Origin: Cyanobacteria bacterium OH_SFB_17
GTDB lineage: Bacteria > Cyanobacteriota > Vampirovibrionia > Gastranaerophilales > Gastranaerophilaceae
Assembly (NCBI GenBank): GCA_023395735.1
Contig: JAEWYI010000036.1
Span: forward strand, 1-46,565
Length of the DNA stretch: 46,565 bases
Direction: 5' to 3'
In this document: positions 24,878-32,883 of the stretch, piece by piece
Position numbering within the stretch: the stretch's first letter is position 1
Layout of the letters: every line of letters starts with the position of its first letter
The notes under the pieces: model-generated
Database searches by the model: none
The model's input: the letters and a program-made list of their open reading frames with translations, nothing else
Told to the model about the DNA's origin: nothing
Position numbers and translations under genes: made by a program

Positions 24878-25300
24878 ATGAAAATCGGAGCAATAAGAAC
24901 AATTTTAGCAGGACTTTCAACTTCAGTTGCTGTTTCTTGTGCAGAAAAAGAGGTTCAACAATTTCAACGCGCCGCCGCTAATCCAGAAACTGTTCAAGCA
25001 ATCAAATACCTGAACGAAACAACACAAATGGTTTTTTCCAATGCAACGTACAAATACTTCGGCAAAGACACCATTCTTGTTCCGCTCAATCCGCTTAAGG
25101 ACACAGATATTTTTCTAAAAAGAATGAGAAATTCCCTAAGTAAAAAAATGCCAAAAGTGCAAAACAAAAAAAACGAAACAATCGACAAATTTATTAACTC
25201 TAAAGCCCTAATCAAAGATGAATTTTTTCTTAATCAAGAAAACGGCAGAACCTATGTTGCGATTGAACTTTATGGAAGAGAAAACCCTCAGCTTAAATAA
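24878..25300 (+). CDS. Putative lipoprotein or secreted protein, unknown
   Basis: The protein has 140 residues. The N-terminus (K-I-G-A-I-R then a hydrophobic stretch ending SVAVSC) looks like a lipoprotein signal peptide with Cys near residue 21, though alanine at -3 is not ideal. The mature part is helical and basic, with a lysine-rich stretch around residues 90-105. ATCGGAG lies before the ATG. I recognise no family. It is convergent with the zinc-ribbon gene, with 7 bases between stops. Confidence 0.6.
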   Translation: MKIGAIRTILAGLSTSVAVSCAEKEVQQFQRAAANPETVQAIKYLNETTQMVFSNATYKYFGKDTILVPLNPLKDTDIFLKRMRNSLSKKMPKVQNKKNETIDKFINSKALIKDEFFLNQENGRTYVAIELYGRENPQLK

Positions 25301-25307
25301 TTTGAAG

Positions 25308-25829
25308 CTAACTTTGCCCAAAAAATATTTTATCAAACAATCTTTTTGTAGCAGAACGTTTTTTTGCTAATTCAATAACTTCTTCGTCAAGATTTTTTAA
25401 TTCCATCCCGACAACAGAATACATCAATTTAACAGTATCTTGCGATCTTTTTTGCTCATTATCATATTCGCTTCGGAATTTTTCAAGCTCGCCGTTGTCC
25501 AAGAACTTGCCGCCGCAAGAATAGCACTCATCTATCTCAATTTGTTTTTTTACACTGCTGTAATTTTTAACCATTTTTGTTTTACAAACAGGACAAATTC
25601 TTGTTAAAGAAGAATCTGTTTTTTCAAAAACCTTGTCTACTATTTTATCTGTTATTTCTTCTATATTTTCATCTGCCTCGTCAAACTTTTTAAATTCTCT
25701 GTTATCAAACCAGATTCCGCCGCAGCCGTTTAAACAAATATCAATATTTACGCCTTCTTGAGAAGAAAAAACCTTATTCATTTCTTTTCCGCAAGCTGGA
25801 CAATCCAAATTTTTAAAAGTATCTGACAT
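25308..25829 (-). CDS. Zinc-ribbon protein with two TFIIB-type zinc-finger domains
   Basis: The protein has 173 residues. Two copies of the zf-TFIIB module are present. The first is LDCPACGKEM...CLNGCGGIWFDNREFKKF (residues about 8-50) and the second is RICPVCKTKMV...CYSCGGKFLDNGELEKF (about 77-115). Each has two CxxC-type pairs and the (W/F)-F/L-D-x-x-E-L/F-K/E-K-F tail. The rest is helical and charged. Such proteins are widespread in bacteria without known function. There is no signal peptide, and an AAGGAG site lies upstream. Confidence 0.85.
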   Translation of the reverse strand: MSDTFKNLDCPACGKEMNKVFSSQEGVNIDICLNGCGGIWFDNREFKKFDEADENIEEITDKIVDKVFEKTDSSLTRICPVCKTKMVKNYSSVKKQIEIDECYSCGGKFLDNGELEKFRSEYDNEQKRSQDTVKLMYSVVGMELKNLDEEVIELAKKRSATKRLFDKIFFGQS

Positions 25830-25914
25830 ATTAAACTCCTTTTTATCCAGATTTTATTATATTTTAATTTTTAAGTCAAATTATAGATTCTTTTTAATAT
25901 TAATTTATATTTAT

Positions 25915-25943
25915 TTGCTCTTTTGCGGGTTTTTTGTTAAAAT
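25915..25943 (+). promoter_or_regulatory. Promoter upstream of the TPR gene
   Basis: TTGCTC (25915-25920), a 17-base spacer and TAAAAT (25938-25943) form a plausible housekeeping promoter 32 bases before the TPR start codon. Confidence 0.45.
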
Positions 25944-25961
25944 AGTTGAAAGTAGGGTTTT

Positions 25962-25985
25962 ATGTGGGTATTTAAATGTTTATAA
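25962..25985 (+). other. Seven-codon upstream ORF overlapping the TPR start
   Basis: AGTAGGG is followed five bases later by ATG at 25962. The frame encodes MWVFKCL and stops at 25983-25985, overlapping the TPR ATG at 25976. The TPR ATG itself has no good ribosome site, so ribosomes stopping on this mini-frame could restart there. Inferred from layout only. Confidence 0.3.
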
Positions 25986-27976
25986 AAAATACAAAATCAA
26001 AGATTAAAACAAAATTAATGCTTGCGGCACTTGTTTTAACTTTGTCAACTGTACCCGTGCAAGCAAAAATGACAAAAGAAGCTCACATCCTTTATCAAAA
26101 CGCTTGTAATTTGGAATATCAGGGCAAATACTCTGATGCGATTATCCAACTGAGCAAAGCTTTGAACATAACAGGCGATGATGCAATGATTTACACCAAA
26201 ATGGCAGGTCTTTATGCCAATTTGAGTGACTGGCAAAATGCTCTTGGAGCATACAAAAAAGCTCTTGAGCTTCGTCCCAACGATGCATTTATCTACATAA
26301 GCATAGGAAACATTCTCCAAAATCAAGGAAACTACGCAGATGCATACAAATCTTATATGCAAGCGATGGAAATTTTCCCAGATTACAAATATAATTATCT
26401 AAACATCGCAAACGTCCAAAACCTTATGGGCGAATACAATGAGTCTATAGAAAATTACAAAAATTTTCTTGCCGTCTATCCTGATCACCAAGAATCCAGA
26501 GAAAGCCTTGCAAGTACTTATTTAAAAGCAAATCAACCGGGAAAAGCCTGCGATGAATACAATGTTATTTATACAAAAAATCCTGATTCGTTTAAAGAAT
26601 ACGCAAATTACGGACTTGCACTTTTTAAATCTAAAAAATACGAAATGGCTGTAGAGGTCTTGCAAAAAGCCGTTGCGCTTGACCCTGAAGACGTTGCAGC
26701 ACACGCAAATCTTGCGATATCTTATCAACAATTAGACAAAGACGATTTGTCGTTTAAAGAGTTTGAAACAACCTTTCAACTAAACCCTAATTTACATTCG
26801 CTCAGATTTGATTATGCAAATTTGCTTGCGGACATGAACAAAAATGATCTTGCGATAGTTGAATACAAAAAATATATTCAATTTTATCCTGAAAGTCCAA
26901 ACGCATACGCGAACCTCGCTACCGTATACGAGCGTTTAAACAATACTGATTTGGCTATTTTAAACTACTCAAAGTCACTCTCAAAAGACAACACCAATCT
27001 CGAAGTCAAAAAGAAACTTGCGCATTGCTATCATCTGCAAAAAAATTATGTAGATGCTCTTAAATACTATGACGAAGTTGTAGCGGCAACTCCTGATGAT
27101 TATGATGCTAAAGCCAACAAGGCGCTGGTTTTACACGCAATGGAAAGATATGATGCCGCAATTTCTGTTTACAAAGAAATTCTTGCAAAAAATCCGAACG
27201 AAAGAATTCAATCAAACCTTGAAAGCGCACTTGCAACGCAAGGCGAAAACCTTTTAGACAAAGGCGAATATCAGGCATCTATTGCATATTTTAATGACAT
27301 AATAAAATTAGATGTAAACCAAGCTTTTGCATATTGGGGACTCGGAAAAGCTTACGAAAATTTAAATAACAGACCGAAAGCGGAAGAAAATTACGGACAA
27401 GCTATAGAAATAGAACCGGACAATGCGGCTTTCAGAGCGGATTACAACAGATTCACAGGCAACAAAACATCCGCTCCTGTCAAAACTACAACGGTAATTT
27501 CTTCTTCTGCCCCTTCTGAAGCAGAATTGATAAAAGAAGGCGATGAGCTTTATAACAACAAAGACTATGCAAACGCTATTCACAAATACCTTAAAGCAGT
27601 TGAGCTTAACCAAAAAAATTCTATAACCTATTTAAAACTCGGAAATTTATATAAGCTTCAAAAATCACCAAAGACCGCTGTTTTATATTACCAAAAGGCT
27701 ATAGATATAAGCCCTGCATACACTGATGCGTGGTTTAACATGGGGTTGGCTTATGCAGAAGCCTCCAATTACACAGATTGCAAAAAATGTTTTGAAAAAG
27801 TGATTTCTCTAAACCCTAACTATTCTTTTGCCTATTATGCACTGGGGCTTGCTTATGAATCAGAAAAAAACAATGCAAAAGCGATTGAATATTACCAAAA
27901 ATTTGTTAATTTTGACAAGGATGCAAAAACAAAACAATCTGTAATCAATAAAATAAACAGCTTAAAAGGGAATTAA
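25976..27976 (+). CDS. Exported tetratricopeptide-repeat protein
   Basis: The protein has 666 residues. A signal peptide (residues about 1-30, ending VPVQAK) is followed by roughly 12 consecutive 34-residue TPR units up to about residue 480. Repeats such as YTKMAGLYANLSDWQNALGA and AYANLATVYERLNNTDLAIL carry the W4-G8-A20-P32-like pattern. A Thr/Ser/Ala-rich linker (SAPVKTTTVISSSAPS) precedes four more TPRs to the C-terminus. TPR superhelices bind other proteins; the location is probably periplasmic. No enzymatic domain is present. It is followed 1 base later by a lipoprotein gene, a likely partner. Confidence 0.9.
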   Translation: MFIKNTKSKIKTKLMLAALVLTLSTVPVQAKMTKEAHILYQNACNLEYQGKYSDAIIQLSKALNITGDDAMIYTKMAGLYANLSDWQNALGAYKKALELRPNDAFIYISIGNILQNQGNYADAYKSYMQAMEIFPDYKYNYLNIANVQNLMGEYNESIENYKNFLAVYPDHQESRESLASTYLKANQPGKACDEYNVIYTKNPDSFKEYANYGLALFKSKKYEMAVEVLQKAVALDPEDVAAHANLAISYQQLDKDDLSFKEFETTFQLNPNLHSLRFDYANLLADMNKNDLAIVEYKKYIQFYPESPNAYANLATVYERLNNTDLAILNYSKSLSKDNTNLEVKKKLAHCYHLQKNYVDALKYYDEVVAATPDDYDAKANKALVLHAMERYDAAISVYKEILAKNPNERIQSNLESALATQGENLLDKGEYQASIAYFNDIIKLDVNQAFAYWGLGKAYENLNNRPKAEENYGQAIEIEPDNAAFRADYNRFTGNKTSAPVKTTTVISSSAPSEAELIKEGDELYNNKDYANAIHKYLKAVELNQKNSITYLKLGNLYKLQKSPKTAVLYYQKAIDISPAYTDAWFNMGLAYAEASNYTDCKKCFEKVISLNPNYSFAYYALGLAYESEKNNAKAIEYYQKFVNFDKDAKTKQSVINKINSLKGN

Positions 27977-27977
27977 A

Positions 27978-28391
27978 ATGTTTAAAAAAATGCTTTTTGT
28001 TTTTATGATTTTTTGCGTTTCAATTTGTTTAACCTCTTGCAAAAAAGCAAAAACAATCATTCTTTTTAATTCAAATCCGATTACAAGCAAAAACTTGCTT
28101 GATAATGCAAATGAATTTATTGCAGGAAAAAGATTTTATTATATTTTTATAACTCAAAAGCCTCTAAAAACGGAATTTATAAGAGTCAGGGTTTTAAAAT
28201 ACGACGGGAAAGAACTTAGAGCTGCTGTAAAAGTTGTTTATTCAAACGACTACAAGCTAAAAAGTAATCAAATTTTTTATTATAACGACTATCTTGTGAT
28301 GGGAGAAGATGGAGATTATTGCATGGTTGTTTATGCACTAAACAACCTCAAAACACCACTTGCCGCCGCTGATTTTAAAATAAAAAAATAA
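27978..28391 (+). CDS. Small lipoprotein downstream of the TPR protein
   Basis: The protein has 137 residues. A lipoprotein signal peptide ends in the lipobox LTSC (Cys near residue 21), preceded by a strongly hydrophobic run. The mature domain alternates beta-prone segments (TEFIRVRVLKYDG, LRAAVKVVYSND, YLVMGEDGDYCMVVYAL), suggesting a small beta-sandwich. AAAAGGGA lies before the ATG within the end of the TPR gene, so the two are translationally linked. The family is not recognised. The SRP RNA gene on the other strand ends 3 bases beyond its stop. Confidence 0.75.
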   Translation: MFKKMLFVFMIFCVSICLTSCKKAKTIILFNSNPITSKNLLDNANEFIAGKRFYYIFITQKPLKTEFIRVRVLKYDGKELRAAVKVVYSNDYKLKSNQIFYYNDYLVMGEDGDYCMVVYALNNLKTPLAAADFKIKK

Positions 28392-28393
28392 AA

Positions 28394-28655
28394 ACCGTGC
28401 CACTACCTATCGACGAGCGAAGATAAAACCTCCAGAATACACTGTCTCTTTTCTAAAAATGTAATACCCGCTGATTATGCCTTAGTGCTGCTATGTTTCC
28501 ATCCTGACACGGTTCGACAGTCAACGCCATTACAATTTAAAATGTCAACAACAATGTACCTTTTAGCCAAACCTCCACAAGCCTCACAGTAGGCTCTGCA
28601 CCCTGCATATAGCGTTCAGGTCGAGAGATCCGCAAAGTCCCCGTGGAGCACGGCT
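28394..28655 (-). ncRNA. ffs: Large (Alu-domain) signal recognition particle RNA
   Basis: Read on the minus strand, the ends pair as CCGTGC near 28650 and GCACGG at 28400-28395. The helix 8 signature is at 28508-28487: GTCAGG, a GGAA tetraloop, then AGCAGC, the Ffh-binding site. The 5' half (AGCCGTGC..., CGGGGA, GCAGGGTGCAGAGCC) and the 3' segment CGTCGATAGGTAGTGGCACGG follow the large bacterial SRP RNA layout with an Alu domain, as in Bacillus and clostridia, not the roughly 110-nt 4.5S form. The length is about 262 nt. It accounts for nearly all of the 338-base gap between the lipoprotein gene and recO; the rest is AT-rich. Confidence 0.9.
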
Positions 28656-28729
28656 TTTATATCTTAACATAGTCAAAAAAGAATTTCAAACTATAGATAT
28701 TTTATAATCAAAAAACTCAACAATATTTT

Positions 28730-29488
28730 TTAGCATTGAGCAATCAAATCGCAAGATTTGAATTTTTTATGGCAATGCATTTGCACATAATCTTTCAACA
28801 ATTCATAACAAACACTACAAACTTTTTCCGTAGCTTTTTTGTCATAATCGCTCTCATAATTAAAATCAAACTGCAACATCGCCAAGAGAAAATCTCTCAA
28901 TTTATGATGCATTTTTGTTTTCACTCCCAAATGACTGTTGCACTCCTGACAAATAACCCCACCCATTTTTGGCGAAAAATACATGTCTTGAGCTAAAATT
29001 TGCTCACGACAGCATAGGCAAGTGTCGAATTCTATCCCAAAACCTGCTATTTGCATGAACTTCAACTGAAATTTTATTACGGAAATCAAAATATCTTTTT
29101 TTGTTTTTGCAGTGGAGATTTTTTCAAGCGCCTTATACAAAAGCTCATAAACTTCTTCTGAACAAGGGTCTTCTTCAATTCCAAAATTATTTACAATTTC
29201 TGAAATATAAGTTGAGAGAAAAAGTTTATCAATATCTTGTCTTGAATCTTTAAATGTATTTAAAGATTTTGCTTCACAAACAGTGTCCATATTTTTCCCC
29301 TTATAACACATAAGCCTGTTAGCCACAAGCAAATCCATTCTTGCACCAAGCTTGCTTTTAGGCTTTTTGCATCCTTTTGCGACGCATTTTATCAAGCCTT
29401 TTTCTTTTGAATACATTACAACTATTTTATCCGATTCGCTTAAATTATATGATTTTAAATTGATAGCGTCAGTGACGAAATTATTCAT
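28730..29488 (-). CDS. recO: DNA repair protein RecO
   Basis: The protein has 252 residues. The N-terminal OB-fold begins VTDAINLKSYNLSESDKIVVMYSKEKG and contains VAKGCKKPKSKLGARMDLL. A helical region and a zinc site follow (CLCCREQI ... GGVICQEC, four cysteines). RecO binds single-stranded DNA and SSB and, with RecR, loads RecA at gaps. Its ATG follows the pilT stop directly (stop at 29489-29491), so both are translated from one message. The C-terminus is Cys- and Lys-rich (VCSVCYELL, HCHKKFKSC), which may hold additional metal. Confidence 0.92.
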   Translation of the reverse strand: MNNFVTDAINLKSYNLSESDKIVVMYSKEKGLIKCVAKGCKKPKSKLGARMDLLVANRLMCYKGKNMDTVCEAKSLNTFKDSRQDIDKLFLSTYISEIVNNFGIEEDPCSEEVYELLYKALEKISTAKTKKDILISVIKFQLKFMQIAGFGIEFDTCLCCREQILAQDMYFSPKMGGVICQECNSHLGVKTKMHHKLRDFLLAMLQFDFNYESDYDKKATEKVCSVCYELLKDYVQMHCHKKFKSCDLIAQC

Positions 29489-30589
29489 CTAAATCCCTTT
29501 TTTATCGTTCGTTCCGTGGAACACTCCTCTGAACATTTGTTTAAGCTCATTTTTATCGTCAGTTTGATTAAGAGCTTCTTCTTCAGTTATTTGTCCGTCT
29601 TGAGCAAGCTTGAATAAAGACATATTCATCGTAAGCATTTCGTTGAACGAACCTTTTTTAACCAAAGTATAAATTTGTTCTAATTCATCTTTTATAATAA
29701 AATCTTTTATTGTAGGAGTTGCAACAAGAACTTCACATGCAGGAATTCTTCCTTCTCCTGTTTTGTTGGCAACAAGTTTTTGAGCAACAGTTCCTCTCAA
29801 CGTAGAAGCCAATTGTCCTCTAATATATTGTCTGTCCTGAGGATCAAACATATTCACGATTCTGTTAATTGTTTGCACGGCATCATTTGTGTGAAGGGTT
29901 GCAAAAACAAGGTGACCGGTTTCTGAAGCCTTTAGAGCACTTTCAACCGTTTCTCTATCCCTTATTTCTCCGATTAAAATTACATCAGGATCCTGTCTCA
30001 TTGCATACTTAACCCCATCCGGAAAAGATGGAGTATCAATTTCAACTTGACGTTGAGAGATTATAGACTTTTTGCTTGTGAAGATAAATTCAATCGGATC
30101 TTCTATTGTAATAATATGTTTTGGATAATTTGTATTGATATAGTCAATTAAAGACGCTATTGTGGTTGATTTTCCGCTTCCTGTAGGGCCTGTAATCAAT
30201 ACTATACCGTTATTTAGTCTTGCAAATTGTTCTATTGAAAGCGGCAGGTTCAAATCTTCGATTCCTTTAATTGTATAAGGAATATTCCTTATTACCACAG
30301 CGCTTTTGCCCAATTGTCTGCTTAGATTAACTCTGAATCTTGACAGTCCTTTTATTTCATAAGAAAAATCCAAATCGAATGCAGAATTTGCTCTTGTTCT
30401 AACCGTTTTTGGAACCATAATATTAAGAATCGAATTAATTTCGTTTTCGCTGAGTTTTGGCATATCAATTTTGATAATTTTACCATCTTTTCTAATAATC
30501 GGCCTTTCGTCAGAATGTAAATGAACATCAGAAGCCCCAATAGAAATTGCTTTTGCGAGAAAACTATTAATATCAAATTCACCAGCCAT
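29489..30589 (-). CDS. pilT: PilT-family twitching ATPase
   Basis: The protein has 366 residues from the ATG at 30589. An upstream ATG at 30613 would add eight residues, but GAAGAAAGG is correctly spaced for 30589 and covers the longer start. The N-terminal PAS-like domain contains GASDVHLHSDERP. The core has Walker A GPTGSGKSTTIAS, an Asp box, Walker B VILIGEIRDRETVESAL and a His box HLVFATLHTNDA. It is a secretion-type hexameric ATPase that retracts type IV pili. The AIRNLIRE retraction motif near the C-terminus is not obvious (TIKDFIIKDELEQ). No other pilus genes are in the window. Confidence 0.9.
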   Translation of the reverse strand: MAGEFDINSFLAKAISIGASDVHLHSDERPIIRKDGKIIKIDMPKLSENEINSILNIMVPKTVRTRANSAFDLDFSYEIKGLSRFRVNLSRQLGKSAVVIRNIPYTIKGIEDLNLPLSIEQFARLNNGIVLITGPTGSGKSTTIASLIDYINTNYPKHIITIEDPIEFIFTSKKSIISQRQVEIDTPSFPDGVKYAMRQDPDVILIGEIRDRETVESALKASETGHLVFATLHTNDAVQTINRIVNMFDPQDRQYIRGQLASTLRGTVAQKLVANKTGEGRIPACEVLVATPTIKDFIIKDELEQIYTLVKKGSFNEMLTMNMSLFKLAQDGQITEEEALNQTDDKNELKQMFRGVFHGTNDKKGI

Positions 30590-30677
30590 AACATACCTTT
30601 CTTCCGTATACATTATTAATTTTTATACTAACACCTTTTCAAGGAAAAAACAATAAAGTTACAAAAAAAAATTATAC

Positions 30678-30705
30678 TTGACATAAATTCAGTTTAGGAT
30701 AAAAA
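30678..30705 (+). promoter_or_regulatory. Promoter upstream of gcvT
   Basis: A consensus TTGACA (30678-30683), a 16-base spacer and TAAAAA (30700-30705) lie 21 bases before the gcvT ATG at 30727. The 137 bases between pilT and gcvT contain no glycine riboswitch-like sequence. Confidence 0.5.
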
Positions 30706-30726
30706 TTGAATATGAGAGGGGATATT

Positions 30727-31830
30727 ATGACAAGAAAAACTTTTTTATACGATGAACATGCTAAACTCAATGCAAGAATGACCGAATTTGCAGGTTGGGA
30801 CATGCCGGTCTCCTATACTTCGATAATCGAAGAGCACAAAGCTGTGAGAAATTCCGTAGGGCTTTTTGATGTTTCTCACATGGGTGAATTTTTTGTAAAA
30901 GGAAAAGATGCACTTAACTTCTTGAATAAACTTGTTCCTCAGGACATTTCAAAACTCAAAGACTCAAAAGCCGTTTATTGCCAGCTTTTAAATGACAAAG
31001 GCGGAGTTATAGACGATTTAATTATCTATAAATTGAAAGAAAATGAATATTTTATCATTGTAAACGCCTCCAGAATTGAAGACGACATAAACTGGTTTGC
31101 ACTAAACGCACTTGGATTTGATGTTGAAATAGAAAACCAATCCCACAATTATTCTCTTTTGGCACTTCAAGGCCCAAAAGCATCTGATTTAATAGAAAAA
31201 ATGGGGCTTAAAAAAGAAGCTCAACCGGAATTTTTCTCTATAAAAGAGGCGACTGTTGACGGAATAAACCTTTCCGTATCAAGAACAGGTTACACTGGAG
31301 AAGACGGTTTTGAACTTCTTGTAAAAAATGGCTATGCAAAAAAATTATGGTGTGATATACTAAAGCATGGAGAGGAATTTGCAATTCTCCCAATCGGGCT
31401 TGGAGCTAGAGATACTTTAAGACTGGAAGCAGCACTCCATTTATATGGAAACGATTTAGATGAAAATACAACCCCTATTGAAGCAGGCCTTTCTTGGTCG
31501 GTTTCGAAAACCAAAACGGCTGAATATAACGGTAAAAAAGTTATTGATGCACAACTATCCAACGGAGTTGATAAAAAATTGGTAGGCTTAAAAATGCTCG
31601 ATAGAGCAATTGCAAGACACGAGCATGAGATTTTTTATAATAATGAGAAGTTGGGTACAATCACAAGCGGCGGGGTTTCACCAATACTAAACGAAAACAT
31701 AGCTCTAGGATATGTTAAAAATATTAAAGATATTTGCCCAGGCACAGTGGTTCAAGTTAAAATAAGGGAAAAACTTTTTAACGCCGAAATAGTAAAAAAA
31801 CCGTTTGTGAACAAAAATAATAAAGGATAG
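30727..31830 (+). CDS. gcvT: Glycine cleavage T-protein (aminomethyltransferase)
   Basis: The protein has 367 residues from the ATG at 30727, which has GAGAGGGG upstream; a TTG at 30706 would add seven residues and is less likely. Family motifs: MTEFAGWDMPVSY, the tetrahydrofolate-binding SVGLFDVSHMGEF, YTGEDGFELL, and LGARDTLRLEAALHLYG. It transfers the aminomethyl carbon from the H-protein to tetrahydrofolate, releasing ammonia. It starts the gcvT-gcvH locus, with gcvH 21 bases on. Confidence 0.95.
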   Translation: MTRKTFLYDEHAKLNARMTEFAGWDMPVSYTSIIEEHKAVRNSVGLFDVSHMGEFFVKGKDALNFLNKLVPQDISKLKDSKAVYCQLLNDKGGVIDDLIIYKLKENEYFIIVNASRIEDDINWFALNALGFDVEIENQSHNYSLLALQGPKASDLIEKMGLKKEAQPEFFSIKEATVDGINLSVSRTGYTGEDGFELLVKNGYAKKLWCDILKHGEEFAILPIGLGARDTLRLEAALHLYGNDLDENTTPIEAGLSWSVSKTKTAEYNGKKVIDAQLSNGVDKKLVGLKMLDRAIARHEHEIFYNNEKLGTITSGGVSPILNENIALGYVKNIKDICPGTVVQVKIREKLFNAEIVKKPFVNKNNKG

Positions 31831-31851
31831 AGATAAAAATAGGAGAAACTT

Positions 31852-32232
31852 ATGAGTTTGACAGAAGGAATTTTATGTAGCAAATCACATGAATATATAT
31901 TAGAACAAGGTGATAAATATGCAATTGGATTAACCGATTTTGCAATAGAACAACTTGGAGATATTGTATTTATAGAATTACCTGAAGTGGGCGCAGAATT
32001 TAGAAAAGGTGAAGTTTTTGCAACAATTGAATCAGTAAAAGCAGCATCTGAAATTTATATGCCGATTTCGGGCAAGATTGTTGAAATCAATGAAGCGGTC
32101 GTTGATACCCCGGAAATTATGAACGAAAGCCCTTATGAAAAAGGCTGGTTAGTAAAGGTTGAAAGCGAAACAGCAGCGATTGATTCGGTTGATTTGTTGG
32201 AATACGAAGACTACAAAGAAGAAGTTGCTTAA
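31852..32232 (+). CDS. gcvH: Glycine cleavage H-protein
   Basis: The protein has 126 residues, a lipoyl-carrier domain. The lipoylated lysine lies in FATIESVKAASEIYMPISG, and the ends match the family (SHEYI, and NESPYEKGWLVKVE). It shuttles the aminomethyl arm between P-, T- and L-proteins. TAGGAG lies before the ATG. It is followed by a clear terminator at 32255-32290, so gcvPA further on needs its own transcription or read-through. Confidence 0.95.
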   Translation: MSLTEGILCSKSHEYILEQGDKYAIGLTDFAIEQLGDIVFIELPEVGAEFRKGEVFATIESVKAASEIYMPISGKIVEINEAVVDTPEIMNESPYEKGWLVKVESETAAIDSVDLLEYEDYKEEVA

Positions 32233-32254
32233 GCTTCATAAATAGTTAAAAATA

Positions 32255-32290
32255 AAAACGCTGATTTGAAATTTCAAATCAGCGCTTTTA
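32255..32290 (+). terminator. Intrinsic terminator after gcvH
   Basis: A long stem built on GCTGATTTGA and TCAAATCAGC around an AATT centre is flanked by AAAA on the left and TTTTATTTT on the right. It lies 22 bases after the gcvH stop. It separates gcvTH from the toxin-antitoxin remnant and gcvPA. Confidence 0.8.
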
Positions 32291-32328
32291 TTTTATCAAA
32301 AAATTTAACCTGCCATATTTTGTAACAA

Positions 32329-32357
32329 TTGCAAAAAGTATGCGCATTTGATATAAT
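32329..32357 (+). promoter_or_regulatory. Promoter giving a probable leaderless mntA mRNA
   Basis: TTGCAA (32329-32334), exactly 17 bases, then a perfect TATAAT (32352-32357). The ATG begins six bases after the -10 box, at the expected first transcribed base, and no ribosome site is present. Confidence 0.65.
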
Positions 32358-32363
32358 AACGAC

Positions 32364-32663
32364 ATGAAAAATTTTGATGAAATGAAGAATAAAATAAAAA
32401 GTGTACAAGCTGAATTAGAAAAAGACTTCAGCGTCTCTGAAATTGGCATTTTTGGTTCTTATGTTCGTGGCGAAGAAAATGAAGATAGTGATTTGGATAT
32501 TTTAATTTCTTTAAAACAAAACCACAATGTAGGATTAATAAAATTTAATTCTTTAAAAGATTTTTTATCAGATTTATTAAAAATTAAAGTTGATTTAGTA
32601 ATCAAAGAGGGGATAAAACCTGCATTAAAAAAATATATTTTAGACGAGGTTATTTATTTATGA
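32364..32663 (+). CDS. mntA: MNT-type nucleotidyltransferase antitoxin
   Basis: The protein has 99 residues, a minimal nucleotidyltransferase. The active-site motif is IFGSYVRGEENEDSDLDILI (G-S-x10-12-D-x-D). The C-terminal VDLVIKEGIKPALKKYILDEVIYL layout is that of MntA antitoxins. In MntA/HepT pairs MntA modifies the HEPN toxin with AMP to silence it. Its stop overlaps an ATG (32660) that begins the remains of the HEPN partner. It has its own promoter and no leader. It lies inside the gcv locus, between the gcvH terminator and gcvPA. Confidence 0.82.
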   Translation: MKNFDEMKNKIKSVQAELEKDFSVSEIGIFGSYVRGEENEDSDLDILISLKQNHNVGLIKFNSLKDFLSDLLKIKVDLVIKEGIKPALKKYILDEVIYL

Positions 32664-32861
32664 AACGAAGCTTTAAAAAACATCCCTGATGAAATTAGAG
32701 CAAAATTTCCTCTAGTTCCTTGGCGCGAAATTATAGGATTCAGAAACACAGTAGCCCACGTTTATTTTGGCATTGACCCCAAAATTGTATGGAATACGGC
32801 AAAACAAGATTTAAAACATTTAGAAAAATTGATTAAAACTATCATAAAAGATGTAGAATAA
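32660..32861 (+). pseudogene. Broken HepT (HEPN) toxin gene
   Basis: The ATG at 32660 reads nine codons (MKRSFKKHP) and stops. From about 32667, in a different frame, sequence resembling the second half of HepT continues to a TAA at 32859-32861: EALKNIPDEIRAKFPLVPW, then the HEPN catalytic site RNTVAHVYF (R-x4-H-x-Y), then IVWNTAKQDLKHLEKLI. About half the expected protein is missing between the two parts, and the rest has no in-frame start codon. An internal deletion that also shifted the frame explains this best. The catalytic motif survives, but no functional toxin should be made. Confidence 0.72.
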
Positions 32862-32883
32862 AATTTAAAGAAAGTGATTAATA

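Noticed and set aside
30614..30726. Possible glycine riboswitch upstream of gcvT
   Set aside because: Only about 110 bases are available and they hold a TTGACA promoter directly before the gene; no tandem aptamer motifs are visible.
32660..32861. Programmed frameshift that could rescue HepT
   Set aside because: No slippery sequence or following structure is seen, and about half of the protein is missing, which a frameshift could not restore.
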